This document shows positions 21,401 to 28,267 of a DNA stretch of 64,000 bases, one piece after another (the stretch's first letter is position 1; every line of letters starts with the position of its first letter). The position numbers and the translations under genes were made by a program. Below the pieces are notes generated by a model. The model had not been told where the DNA came from. It saw only the letters and a program-made list of their open reading frames with translations, and made no database searches. This stretch comes from Puniceibacterium sp. IMCC21224. GTDB taxonomy: Bacteria; Pseudomonadota; Alphaproteobacteria; Rhodobacterales; Rhodobacteraceae. The stretch lies in NCBI RefSeq assembly GCF_001038505.1, contig NZ_LDPY01000001.1, positions 1,178,001-1,242,000 on the forward strand, written 5' to 3'.

Positions 21401-24400
21401 GACCGGGTGATTGGTCTTTTTGCCAATACGCTGCCGCTCTGTCTGGATTTGCCACGGGGGCAAAGCTGGTCTGAACGGATCGCGCTGATCCGCGCCGCGC
21501 TGCTAGAGGCAGCGGCGCATGACCTTGTCAGCCTACAAGAGATCGTGGCCACGCTTGGCCTGCGGCCTGATCCATCGGCCAACCCGCTGTTTGAGATCTG
21601 CGTGACCCATGACGACCGGCGCGGGCTGGCGCAGTTGGGTGCTGAATTGGGCTTTGACTTTGCGGAGATGGCGTTGCCGACATCGCAGTTCGACCTGTCG
21701 TTCTATGTGATCGAGACCGGTATCGACGTGACGCTGGACGTGACCTATGCCACCGCGATTCATTCGGCATCGCGGGTCGAGGCATTGCTGGACGTGGTCT
21801 TTGCAACGCTGGCCCGGATCTGCCGCAATCCTGACGCGCCTGCGGATTCCGCCGACTTCGCCGGAGCGAGAGAGGCCACGCTCGGACAGACGGCACCCGA
21901 GGCCGAGCCGACTGCGCTGCAAAAGCGGCTGTGGTTTGTCGATAGCTTCGAAAACGGCGTCCTTTATGACGCGGCGCCGACCTATTACAATATGGCGGCG
22001 CACTACACCCTTGATCCAGCGGTAACGGCCGACTGCCTAAATCGACGGTTGACGCAGCTTTATCAAAAGGTACCGGCATTGCGCGTGGCCTTTGACATGC
22101 GGGCCGATCAACCATGCTGCACAGCGATGACGGCAGAAGTCCCGCCTTGTGCCACATTGGCGCCCGACTCTGTGGAGGCGTTTATAGATGCCCCCTTTGA
22201 TCTGGCAGCGGGCGGGTTGTTGCGGGTGGCGCGGGTGTCCGAGCCGACTGGCGCCGTTGGTCTGCTTGTGGTCGCGCATCACATTGTGGCTGATCTGCGC
22301 GGGCTGGATCGGCTTGCCGCCGCGATGTTGCAGGACAGCGTACCGGCCGACCTGATGCTGGCTTGCGATGCGCCGATGGCGCCGCCGGACACCTCAGAGA
22401 CGGATCTGGCGTTTTGGCGCGCGACGCTCGGGGCGAATCCGCCGCGGCTTTTGCTGCCCGTCGATCAGGCCCGTGCCGCGGTGCATGTGTTTGCGCGTGG
22501 CACCACCACGGTTCGACTTGGCGCGGCGCAATGTGCCGCGATTGAGGTTTGCGCCGCGCGCAACGACGTGCAGTCCGATGATCTGATCCTTACGGCATTT
22601 GTTGCGTTGCTGCATCGGCTGAGCGGACAGGACAGTATTGTTCTGGGACAGACATGTCCGCGCACCGGTCGCGGCCTTGGGTCGCATGACAATCTGGTGA
22701 CGCTGAACATCGTCGTTGACCCGGATCATAGCACCACTGACATCATCGCCGCGATCGCGCGGCAGTCGCGCCTCGCCGAGGCGCATGGCCAGACAGACTT
22801 TGACACCGTTGTCCTGGACCTGAAACCGGACAACGACATGAGCCGCACGGCGTTGTTCGATGTTCTGATGGTGCGCGACAGCGAACCGGCACCCTCACGC
22901 TGCTCACCGGGTGCGATCGGCTGGGGCAAATACGATCTCGTGCTTGCCCCCCTGCGCCGCCAGGATGGCGGGCTGGATCTGGGGCTGACCTTCAACTCAG
23001 GCATGTTTGATGCCGCAACCATCCGCCATTGGGGGGATATGTTGGCCCATCTGCTGACCGCGCTGCAGCAGCGCGGGGATCAACCGTTTGATCTGCTGTC
23101 GCTTATGCCAGATGTCGATGTAGCGCCGCTGATTGCTGCAGGGGCACCGCGCCGCAGCGGGGCAGACATCGCCTTTGCCTCGGTCCCCGAGGCTCTGACC
23201 GCTGCGGCCGCGCGCTATCCCGATGCGATAGCCCTGCGGGACGAGATGGGTTGTACGACTTACGGCACGCTTGTCGCCGACGCACGGGCACTCGCCCATG
23301 GCCTGGTCGCGGGGGGGGTTCAACCGGGCGACCGGGTGGCGGTGCTGCTGCCACGCGGGCCGCACTATGTTCGCGCCATGCTGGCAGTGATGCAGGCCGG
23401 TGCGGCGTTTGTACCGCTGGACATGCAGGCCGCGCGCGAGCGAACGGCTCGCATTCTTGAGGATGCCGCTGTGCGCTGTGTCCTCATTAGCAGTGACGCG
23501 GGTGTGGAACTGTTGCCGCCGGGCATCGTCCGGCTGGACATTACCGAAGTGGCGGCTGACATCGGACAAACAATCGAGTTGCCCGATCTGCGGGCCGATG
23601 ATGCAGCTTATGTGATCTTTACCTCGGGATCGACAGGACGGCCGAAGGGAGTTGTTGTTGAACACCGCAACCTGTTGTCCCTGGTGCTGGGGCAGGGCGG
23701 GATCTATCCTGTCGCGCCGGGCGACCGATGGAGCTGGTTTCACTCGCCTGCGTTCGATTTCTCGGTATGGGAGGTTTGGGGCGCCCTGCTGACAGCGGGA
23801 GAGGTGGTGGTGATCCCCGATGCGGCACGCACCGACATGGTGGCGTTCCGGTCGGTTCTGGTACAGCACGAGGTGACACAGCTCAGCCTGACACCTTCGG
23901 CCTTTCGCGCCCTGTCGGACCTTGAGATGTCGGACGCGGGCGGCGCCCTCTCGGTTGCAACCGTTTGGTTCGGAGGCGAGGCGCTGACCCCTGCGGTGCT
24001 GCAGCCCTGGTCGCGGCGGTATCCGGCGTGCCGTCTGATCAATCTGTTCGGCATAACCGAGACGACGGTACACACCACATTCCGTCCCCTTACCGACACA
24101 GACCTGACCCGCAACGACAGCCCCATCGGCGTACCGCTGCCGAGCTATGGGCTGACCATCCGCGACCGCGCGCTGCGGCCGGTTCCCGCAGGTGTGCAGG
24201 GCGAAATCGTTGTCAGCGGATCAGGCGTCGCGCGCGGCTATCTGGGCCAGCCCGAACAGACGGCAAATCGGTTTGTCGACGATCCCCATGATCCGGGGCG
24301 GCGGCTCTATCGGTCAGGCGATCTCGGACGGATGAGCCTGACTGGCGAAGTTACCTATCTGGGGCGCGCCGACGATCAGGTGAAACTACGCGGCTACCGT

Positions 24401-26347
24401 ATCGAGCTGGGCGAAGTCGAGAGCGGCCTGAGCAGCTATGCTGGTGTGCGTGCCGCCGCTGCCGGGCTGCTGGGTGACCACGGGAGTGAGGCGATCCTGT
24501 CGGTCTGGCTGACGCTGGACAATCCTGTCGACCCGGACGCGCTCAACGCGCATCTGGCGGCGGTTTTGCCTGCCTATATGATCCCGCGCCGGATCTTTGT
24601 GGTGGATAGCCTGCCGCTGACCTCGAACGGCAAGATCGACCGCAAGGCATTGCGCGGCGCCACTAATCGACCGCTGGCGGCCGACGATGACGCGGCCCCG
24701 CCCCGTGCCGGGCTTGAGATGCAGATTGCTGCGATCCTCTGCGCATTGCTTGAGCGGCCTGTGATGGCGCGCACCGACAGCTTTTTTGCGCTTGGCGGGC
24801 ACAGCCTGATGGCGAACAAGGCGGTGCTGCGACTGCGTGCGCAACTGGGCATGAGCCTGACCCTGCGCGATTTCTTTGCGGCACAAAGCGTGGCTGCGCT
24901 GGCGGCACTTGGTGGTGCTGATCCAGCCGCACCTGCGCTGACGATCCCGCGTGTTCCTGAGGCTGAAAGTTATCCTCTGTCCTCGGCCCAGACGCGGCTG
25001 TTTGCTATGCAGACGGCACAGCTCAACTCGGCAGCGTACAACATGGTGGGCGGATTCATCATTGAGGGGCCGGTGCAACGCGACGCTCTGGCGCTGGCGT
25101 TCGGTGATCTGGTGAATCGGCATGAAATCCTGCGAACTCGGTTCGTGACACGGTCGGGAAGGCCGGTTCAGATCGTTGACCCGGCGGGCGCGGCCTTTGA
25201 TCTGTTTGAGATTGCGAATGGGACGGGCGATACCGGTATGCATGCCACCCGCGCCCTGGATCCCGAATTTGCGCATGTGTTCGATCTTGCGCGCGGGCCG
25301 CTGTTGCGTGCCGGACTGGGGCAAATGTCTGCCAATCAATGGCTGCTGGTGGTGAATTTGCACCATATCATTTCGGACGGGTGGTCGGTGCCAATCATGA
25401 TGGCGGACCTTTCGGGGTTCTATGCGGTCCGCATTGGAGAAAGAGAGGCGGTGTTGCCCGATCCTCTGGCTATACAGTACCGCGATTTTGCCTGCTGGCA
25501 GGCGGATCAACCGACCGGTGACGCGTTGCAAGAGGCCTGTGAACACTGGCGGCAACGTCTGGGTCACGGCGCGACCGTCACCAGCCTGCCGACCGAAGCG
25601 CCGCGCCCGGTGCAGCGATCGGGGCGGGGTCAGATGGCGCGCCACCAGCTGGATGCTGCAACCAGCGCAGCACTCAGGGCGCATCTGGCGCAACAGGGGG
25701 CGACGTTGTTTTCTGTCTGCGCCGCAGCGTTGCATATTCTGCTGCGATTGCGCAGCGAGGGCGAGGGGCCGACGGTGATCGGCACGGCAGACGCGGGCCG
25801 TGACATGATCGAAACCGAAGATCAGCTTGGCTTTTACCTCAACTTGCTGCCGCATATTCTGGATGTGGGTGCGGCGGCACCGCTATCGGGCTGGCTGCGC
25901 TCAGCAACGGTCGAGACAGGGGCGATGCTCGGCCATAAGACCGCGCCGTTTGAGCAGATTCTGGACGCGCTGAACCTGAGGGCCGAGCCGGGCCACAATC
26001 CGGTTTTTGACACCCTTCTGCTGGTGCAGAACAACGCGGCAACGGGACAGTCTCTTGGGCCGCTTGGCCTGCGCGCGCTGCCCGATCAGACCCGTACAGC
26101 GCGCTATGATCTCAACCTGATGGTTGAGGACCGTACCGAGATTGAGCTGGTGCTGGAGTATGACACCGCCTTGTTCAATAGTGACAGCATGGACTGGTTT
26201 CTGGACGATCTTGGTCGACTTTTGGATGGTTTCATGCACACGCCCGATCGCAGTCCCCTGGATGTTCTGGGCGCAGAGTGCCCCGAGCAAACCGATACGG
26301 CGCAGGGCCTTCTGGATGCCGATGATCCCTTGATGGGGGCGCTCTGA
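12479..26347 (+). CDS. Hybrid PKS/NRPS with beta-amino fatty acid starter (iturin-type)
   Basis: A 4622-aa megasynthase. Domains with approximate residues: fatty acyl-AMP ligase 1-570 (FSSGSTGDPKG), ACP1 590-665 (Ser627 in GLSSRQ, lacking the usual DSL), ketosynthase 685-1110 (Cys850, His985, His1023), acyltransferase 1195-1495 (GHSVGE Ser1287; RAFH, malonyl type), ACP2 with Ser1601 in GMDSLG, PLP aminotransferase 1725-2180 (Lys2013), C1 2190-2600 (SHLGFDGW; first His missing), carrier Ser2642 with no A domain, C2 2700-3130 (HHIISDAW), C3 3142-3560 (HHIVADLRG), A 3569-4080 (FTSGSTGRPKG), carrier Ser4109, C4 4164-4600 (HHIISDGW). A fatty acid is adenylated, extended once, converted to a beta-amino acyl chain and coupled to amino acids. 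The A-domain pocket reads about DFWSWGLVH, closest to threonine codes. GTG start overlaps the previous stop. Confidence 0.95.
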   Translation: MNNSSVFDHPGLPDPIGATDLWGAFLTIAHQGVATVTRRNRAGEDLSINAAELEEIAGTLASQLCAAGAQPGDCVLLVNADPMAFVCGFWACQAADLTAVSMPPMGTAVQIERTRAAIKVLGRAWVLTEDASFRDALVDAEGVVGAFVMTGDHFARLDVTAESDVPAEAMNRAPNPDATAVIMFSSGSTGDPKGVELSHRAILAQTAMLQDALSVTARDCFVNWMPMSHDFGLFHFHILPLLSGLPQVLMAPEDFARQPVSWIRALHDHRGTITGAPNLALQMVTNLLKPQRAAQFDLSRVRCVTLGAEPLDPVVLRAFADRLAPAGLESAALWPAYGLAEATLVVTMRSGLDTVHVARRSLEPGQRVEHLTQGDPEAVELPLLGRPVTGVRVQIVDDAGAPLPPGTVGHLQIRCGSLMQGYRNRPDQSAQVLRQDGWLDTGDIGFLREGQFVMAGRAKDVIISGGRNYHPADLERIAQGAPGLTSLHQIAIAQGRDPADGAVRTLGFLRVRGQGTQAVALQEALAAHVVAQTGVVLDHVLCVRDLPRTTSGKLQRHALSRAYEHGAYSDQLSGDADAAQARGAPLRRAISDGHVAVVTSLICNEAALLCGTSVDPAAGLMDQGLSSRQAVTLCARLGTWLGRELSIAQLFDHPSPRALAQALIQDGAVTTEVPTRATTAQPSSDARIAVIGYGCRFPGSDSPEAFWDFLTAPHPVVAPIPADRWTLNPGDPDLPPAALLSQIDSFDAGLFGVLQGEAEAMNPIQRLLLQVLWQALEHAGLDAARLRGKRVGLFVGLSETGLGTGRGEIVADGDALAAYAVTGSAGSIAVGRMAHLFDFRGPALAVDTACSSSIVALDLAAQALRQGRCDLAVAGGANLILSPDLHVGLHRMGALSPDGLCKTFDASADGYGRGEGAGLVVLKRLDEAARDQDTLRAELLATTLNHDGQSASVTAPNGRAQRDLLRRALQEAGLAGDDLDWVETHGTGTALGDPIELEALRDVLRRTAGRPLPLGAVKSLIGHLEAAAGIASVIKILLAFEHGLVPPDRACAMLNDRFDWAAGGMQPITQPLDWSRSGRRLAGVASFGMSGTNAYAILSSPPVTPPAGALETPDRPLVLPLSVLGKAAAEPLLDAWSAKLEGAKSAERADLVAGQASRRVSGPWRRAAIVARTGSLTGIMQAPWVNALTTPRVVFAYPGQGAQSVAMGADLYRNEPVFRAAFDQASEAAGLVQGHPLSEWLYGAAAADEARMTQTDLSQPALVAFGHALTTLWAEFGLRPDAVLGHSVGEIGAALASGQFGIETAMRLAVRRGRLMHDRAGAGAMLALRADEGTARGLMTNLPDVVIAGYNGPTALSLSGPVSHIAQLRERAEAAGHVTAPVRVSRAFHSPAMAQAAQDLFDGLTLDSQPGHLPVFSTLSGMLASSDAFGAPEYWRDQMLAPVRFVQAAQAATAAGDTICLEIGPGAVLSRLGAAAAPEAIWIGGAGAPEAFAVAAGTVWSHGAAVDWARYYGTRGASGDRLPRHPMADQPLPRRPVGALGLTMNRTGQTAIPAITATSLDPVAPQDLLQTEILPIIARISGVAAELIAPDAALTALGMDSLGMVQLQRALSSRLALEVELRALFETVETPRKLADLLASTRPTPIPDNAAVGRQAAIVTDAASGGMAAVMQAQLKMVEDVIARQLQVMSDGGAMPAPEAARSKPAMGARPVGTEIKGLFRQPKKDTSGLTAAQQAHVADLSTTWNARSAGSKAGAQSARRHVANSRAVFGFAPDLKELTYPLMADRAHGAHVWDVDGNRYVDVTMGFGVYLFGHNPDFVTKALHEELDRGAAIGPATPLAEQVAERIHAMTGAERSAFFSTGTEAIMCAVRIARAVTGRQKIVIFKGAYHGSFDGVLATGWIDADGTPQAAPMTDGTLQGMVDPVITLDYGDMAGLEVIRRHADDIALVLVEPVQSRNPENRPIEYLRALRDLTRRQDVPLLFDEVISGFRFSAGGMQDIFGIEADLVTYGKVLGHGQPIGVLSGAARYMDAVDGGTWRYGDDSGPGTRTAFVAGTFNGHPMALAAARAVLDHIRADGGAMFDQLAARTEGMCQRLDALFQAEEVPVRMERFGSLFRFNFGAGTEILNTHLLNNGVFVWEQRNCFLSTAHGDDEVSLIVDAARQGIAAMKAAGWFGTPMSSAPTQLVGGAGELALRRRAAMVRRGTWTDLILLRLGDKRYPSDAVAAAWAQVCQRHPALHACLAPDGTRRVAAAAAAPFEMFRLDGAGGVDAALDAWGTQALEHTFAFDRAPLRLSLIDVAEQTLALTSSHLGFDGWSLALILNELGQILDGRVPDPVDAFDIYRLWEEKTDFFRLDAVPLALNLPVDGPEPDAPAPRGQRETRVDIAPLYAEMAQVARANGITPLAGFMAPYVALLGWLSGQTRVSVGIPVAGQALSGCLNLVGNLSFVRPVSVDLTSEMTMTELGRHLHSELLRPGSQPPLDGLPDRHALFNLDGPINLGAGLSGATLHPSPVCGARADLFLNLLRIGDRVVLDFDWNSDRFTTQSAQGWLEAYLALTRRCTAGDLTLAGAFAQLQEALPQQRPASLVTHEALETVSTPQAPERAMTATEAALARIWQDLLGRPVTSPDADFLDLGGSSLQAVRLLGRITAQFDTDPSLEWIFATSRLADMATGLENHNGDRADEVSLPAVSRPRDGRVPALPQQQQLHLLAAVSDPGPAYNICLRLDLGQRLEAHTLALAMQQLARRHASLRTTFAWSEDQLDQVIAPEPSAGLSPQRLSPEADIEAVLDRFAQRPFEDEGAPLWRIGLLDQPKGGSTLVLVLHHIISDAWSAEIMVRDLLDACQRVVLEAQPLPALAQDFPDHAQWVADSESARNTALAFWRERAAQVPALTALPGDASRPVQKSFAGARASRKLPPDLLRQMQKHARTLRTTPFQIVMAAIATHAVAVLDCRDVVIGTVSAGRNRPGMDRVIGLFANTLPLCLDLPRGQSWSERIALIRAALLEAAAHDLVSLQEIVATLGLRPDPSANPLFEICVTHDDRRGLAQLGAELGFDFAEMALPTSQFDLSFYVIETGIDVTLDVTYATAIHSASRVEALLDVVFATLARICRNPDAPADSADFAGAREATLGQTAPEAEPTALQKRLWFVDSFENGVLYDAAPTYYNMAAHYTLDPAVTADCLNRRLTQLYQKVPALRVAFDMRADQPCCTAMTAEVPPCATLAPDSVEAFIDAPFDLAAGGLLRVARVSEPTGAVGLLVVAHHIVADLRGLDRLAAAMLQDSVPADLMLACDAPMAPPDTSETDLAFWRATLGANPPRLLLPVDQARAAVHVFARGTTTVRLGAAQCAAIEVCAARNDVQSDDLILTAFVALLHRLSGQDSIVLGQTCPRTGRGLGSHDNLVTLNIVVDPDHSTTDIIAAIARQSRLAEAHGQTDFDTVVLDLKPDNDMSRTALFDVLMVRDSEPAPSRCSPGAIGWGKYDLVLAPLRRQDGGLDLGLTFNSGMFDAATIRHWGDMLAHLLTALQQRGDQPFDLLSLMPDVDVAPLIAAGAPRRSGADIAFASVPEALTAAAARYPDAIALRDEMGCTTYGTLVADARALAHGLVAGGVQPGDRVAVLLPRGPHYVRAMLAVMQAGAAFVPLDMQAARERTARILEDAAVRCVLISSDAGVELLPPGIVRLDITEVAADIGQTIELPDLRADDAAYVIFTSGSTGRPKGVVVEHRNLLSLVLGQGGIYPVAPGDRWSWFHSPAFDFSVWEVWGALLTAGEVVVIPDAARTDMVAFRSVLVQHEVTQLSLTPSAFRALSDLEMSDAGGALSVATVWFGGEALTPAVLQPWSRRYPACRLINLFGITETTVHTTFRPLTDTDLTRNDSPIGVPLPSYGLTIRDRALRPVPAGVQGEIVVSGSGVARGYLGQPEQTANRFVDDPHDPGRRLYRSGDLGRMSLTGEVTYLGRADDQVKLRGYRIELGEVESGLSSYAGVRAAAAGLLGDHGSEAILSVWLTLDNPVDPDALNAHLAAVLPAYMIPRRIFVVDSLPLTSNGKIDRKALRGATNRPLAADDDAAPPRAGLEMQIAAILCALLERPVMARTDSFFALGGHSLMANKAVLRLRAQLGMSLTLRDFFAAQSVAALAALGGADPAAPALTIPRVPEAESYPLSSAQTRLFAMQTAQLNSAAYNMVGGFIIEGPVQRDALALAFGDLVNRHEILRTRFVTRSGRPVQIVDPAGAAFDLFEIANGTGDTGMHATRALDPEFAHVFDLARGPLLRAGLGQMSANQWLLVVNLHHIISDGWSVPIMMADLSGFYAVRIGEREAVLPDPLAIQYRDFACWQADQPTGDALQEACEHWRQRLGHGATVTSLPTEAPRPVQRSGRGQMARHQLDAATSAALRAHLAQQGATLFSVCAAALHILLRLRSEGEGPTVIGTADAGRDMIETEDQLGFYLNLLPHILDVGAAAPLSGWLRSATVETGAMLGHKTAPFEQILDALNLRAEPGHNPVFDTLLLVQNNAATGQSLGPLGLRALPDQTRTARYDLNLMVEDRTEIELVLEYDTALFNSDSMDWFLDDLGRLLDGFMHTPDRSPLDVLGAECPEQTDTAQGLLDADDPLMGAL

Positions 26348-26350
26348 TTC

Positions 26351-28207
26351 ATGTGTGGAATTGCCGGGATCTATCGCGCGTCCGGGGTGTCGGGGGCTGA
26401 CAGGGATGTTCTGCCCGCGATGCTGAATGCCATTCGCCACCGTGGCCCGGACGAAGAGGGGCAGTTCGTCGCCGACCGGGTTGCGATGGGCTGTCGTCGC
26501 CTGTCGATTATCGACCTCGCCGGGGGGCAGCAGCCGATGTTTGCGGCTGACGGCCAGATTGCTGCGGTGGCCAATGCCGAGATTTATAACCACGACGTCC
26601 TACGTGCCGATCTTGCGCGGCAAGGTGCCCGATTTGGCAGTCGCTGCGATGTTGAGGTGATCCCGCATCTATATGCGCGCGACGGGATGGATCTGGCGCG
26701 TGGTCTGAACGGGCAGTTCGCCTTTGCTGTCTATGATACGGCCCGCGACCGGCTGGTTTTGGGGCGCGATCAGACTGGCATCGCGCCGCTGTTCTGGGCG
26801 CGGGTGCGGGATGGGATTCTGTTCGGGTCAGAAATCAAGGCATTGCTGGCGCATCCCGAACTGGCGCGCCAACTGGACCCGGCGGGGCTGGACCAGATCC
26901 TGACATTCCCCGGCCTGGTCAGCCCTCGCACGATGTTTAAGGGGGTGCAGGCCCTGCGCCCCGGCCATCTGCTGGTGGTCGAGGGCGGATCGGTGCGCGA
27001 AGAGCGCTATTGGGACTACGATTTCCCGACAGACCCCATGGCTGCGGGGGACGAGGCCGCGTTGCTGGACGAACTCGACACTGCACTGCGGGGGGCGGTG
27101 GCGCGGCGGCTGGTAGCGGATGTGCCGGTTGGGGTCTACATCAGTGGCGGGCTGGATTCCGCGCTGATTGCGGCGATGGCGCATCAGATTGCGCCCGATA
27201 CGGCGCGCCATTCCTTTTCCATCACCTTTCCTGACCGCGCCATTGACGAAGCGCCCTGGCAGGCGATTGTGCGCGATCAGATTGGGTCAGTTCACCACGA
27301 AATCGCGTTCAGCGAAGACGACATCCTGCAAAACCTGCGCCAGATTGTCGTCTCTGGCGAAACTGCGCTTAAGGAAAGCTATAACGCCTGCACGCTGGTG
27401 CTGGCCCGACTGGTTGCGGCGCAGGGGATGCGGGTGGTCCTGACCGGAGAGGGCGCGGACGAGCTGTTTGGCGGCTATGTCGGCTATCGTCTGGATCTGA
27501 CCCGTGAGCCCGGGTTTGACGACGATATCGAAGCGATGATCGAGGAAGAGACCCGCGCGCGGCTTTGGGGGGATGGCGGGTTCTTTTACGAACGTGACTA
27601 TGCGGCGAATGCCGATTTGACTGGTGCGTTACTGTCTGACGCTCTGCTGGCGCGGCGGGCTGAATATTCGGCGCTGTCCAATTCGCCAGTGGATCACGCG
27701 CAACTGGCCGGGCGCAGCGCATTTCACAAACGCTCATACCTCGATCTCAAGCTGCGGCTGCCGGATCATCTGTTGGCGGATCATTCCGACCGCGTTGCCT
27801 ATTGCGCCAGTGTCGAGGCGCGGTATCCCTTTCTGGATCCCAATGTCATCGACGTCGCACGCCGGATTCCGCCCGCGCTGATGCTGCGCGGCGGTGAGGA
27901 AAAATATATGCTCAAGGCGCTGGGGGCGCGTTATCTGCCGCCCGACCTGTGGCAGCGGCGCAAATTCAGCTTTGTGGCGCAGGGCAGCCCGCATTTGCTG
28001 CGCAAGGGACAGGATTGGGTAATGGATCTGCTGGCCCCGGACACTGTGCGGCGGCGGGGGGTCTTTAATCCAGACACCGTGGCAAGGTTGCGCGCGCAAT
28101 ATGAAACGCCCGGTTTTGACCTCAGTCAGACATTTGAGGACGATTACCTGATGATTGTCCTGACCACCGAACTTTTGATGGACGCGTTCGACCTGTCCGT
28201 CGCCTGA
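26351..28207 (+). CDS. asnB: Asparagine synthetase (glutamine-hydrolysing), NRPS-embedded
   Basis: A 618-aa class B asparagine synthetase. Cys2 after the initiator Met is the glutaminase nucleophile (MCGIAGIY), followed by RHRGPDEEG and NAEIYNH. The synthetase half carries the pyrophosphate loop SGGLDS (about residue 264) and GEGADELFGGY. It transfers glutamine amide nitrogen to aspartate. It is encoded between two assembly-line genes, 3 bases after one and 60 bases before the next, so it is almost certainly part of the pathway. It could enlarge the asparagine pool for an NRPS module, or amidate a carboxylate of the product such as the predicted terminal aspartate. The sequence does not decide between these. 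AsnB-type proteins also occur in iturin-like and other lipopeptide clusters. Confidence 0.93.
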   Translation: MCGIAGIYRASGVSGADRDVLPAMLNAIRHRGPDEEGQFVADRVAMGCRRLSIIDLAGGQQPMFAADGQIAAVANAEIYNHDVLRADLARQGARFGSRCDVEVIPHLYARDGMDLARGLNGQFAFAVYDTARDRLVLGRDQTGIAPLFWARVRDGILFGSEIKALLAHPELARQLDPAGLDQILTFPGLVSPRTMFKGVQALRPGHLLVVEGGSVREERYWDYDFPTDPMAAGDEAALLDELDTALRGAVARRLVADVPVGVYISGGLDSALIAAMAHQIAPDTARHSFSITFPDRAIDEAPWQAIVRDQIGSVHHEIAFSEDDILQNLRQIVVSGETALKESYNACTLVLARLVAAQGMRVVLTGEGADELFGGYVGYRLDLTREPGFDDDIEAMIEEETRARLWGDGGFFYERDYAANADLTGALLSDALLARRAEYSALSNSPVDHAQLAGRSAFHKRSYLDLKLRLPDHLLADHSDRVAYCASVEARYPFLDPNVIDVARRIPPALMLRGGEEKYMLKALGARYLPPDLWQRRKFSFVAQGSPHLLRKGQDWVMDLLAPDTVRRRGVFNPDTVARLRAQYETPGFDLSQTFEDDYLMIVLTTELLMDAFDLSVA

Positions 28208-28267
28208 CATCAATTATAAATCAATCGCTGCGCAAGCGGCGCCAGACATGCAGACAAGGCTATTCAC

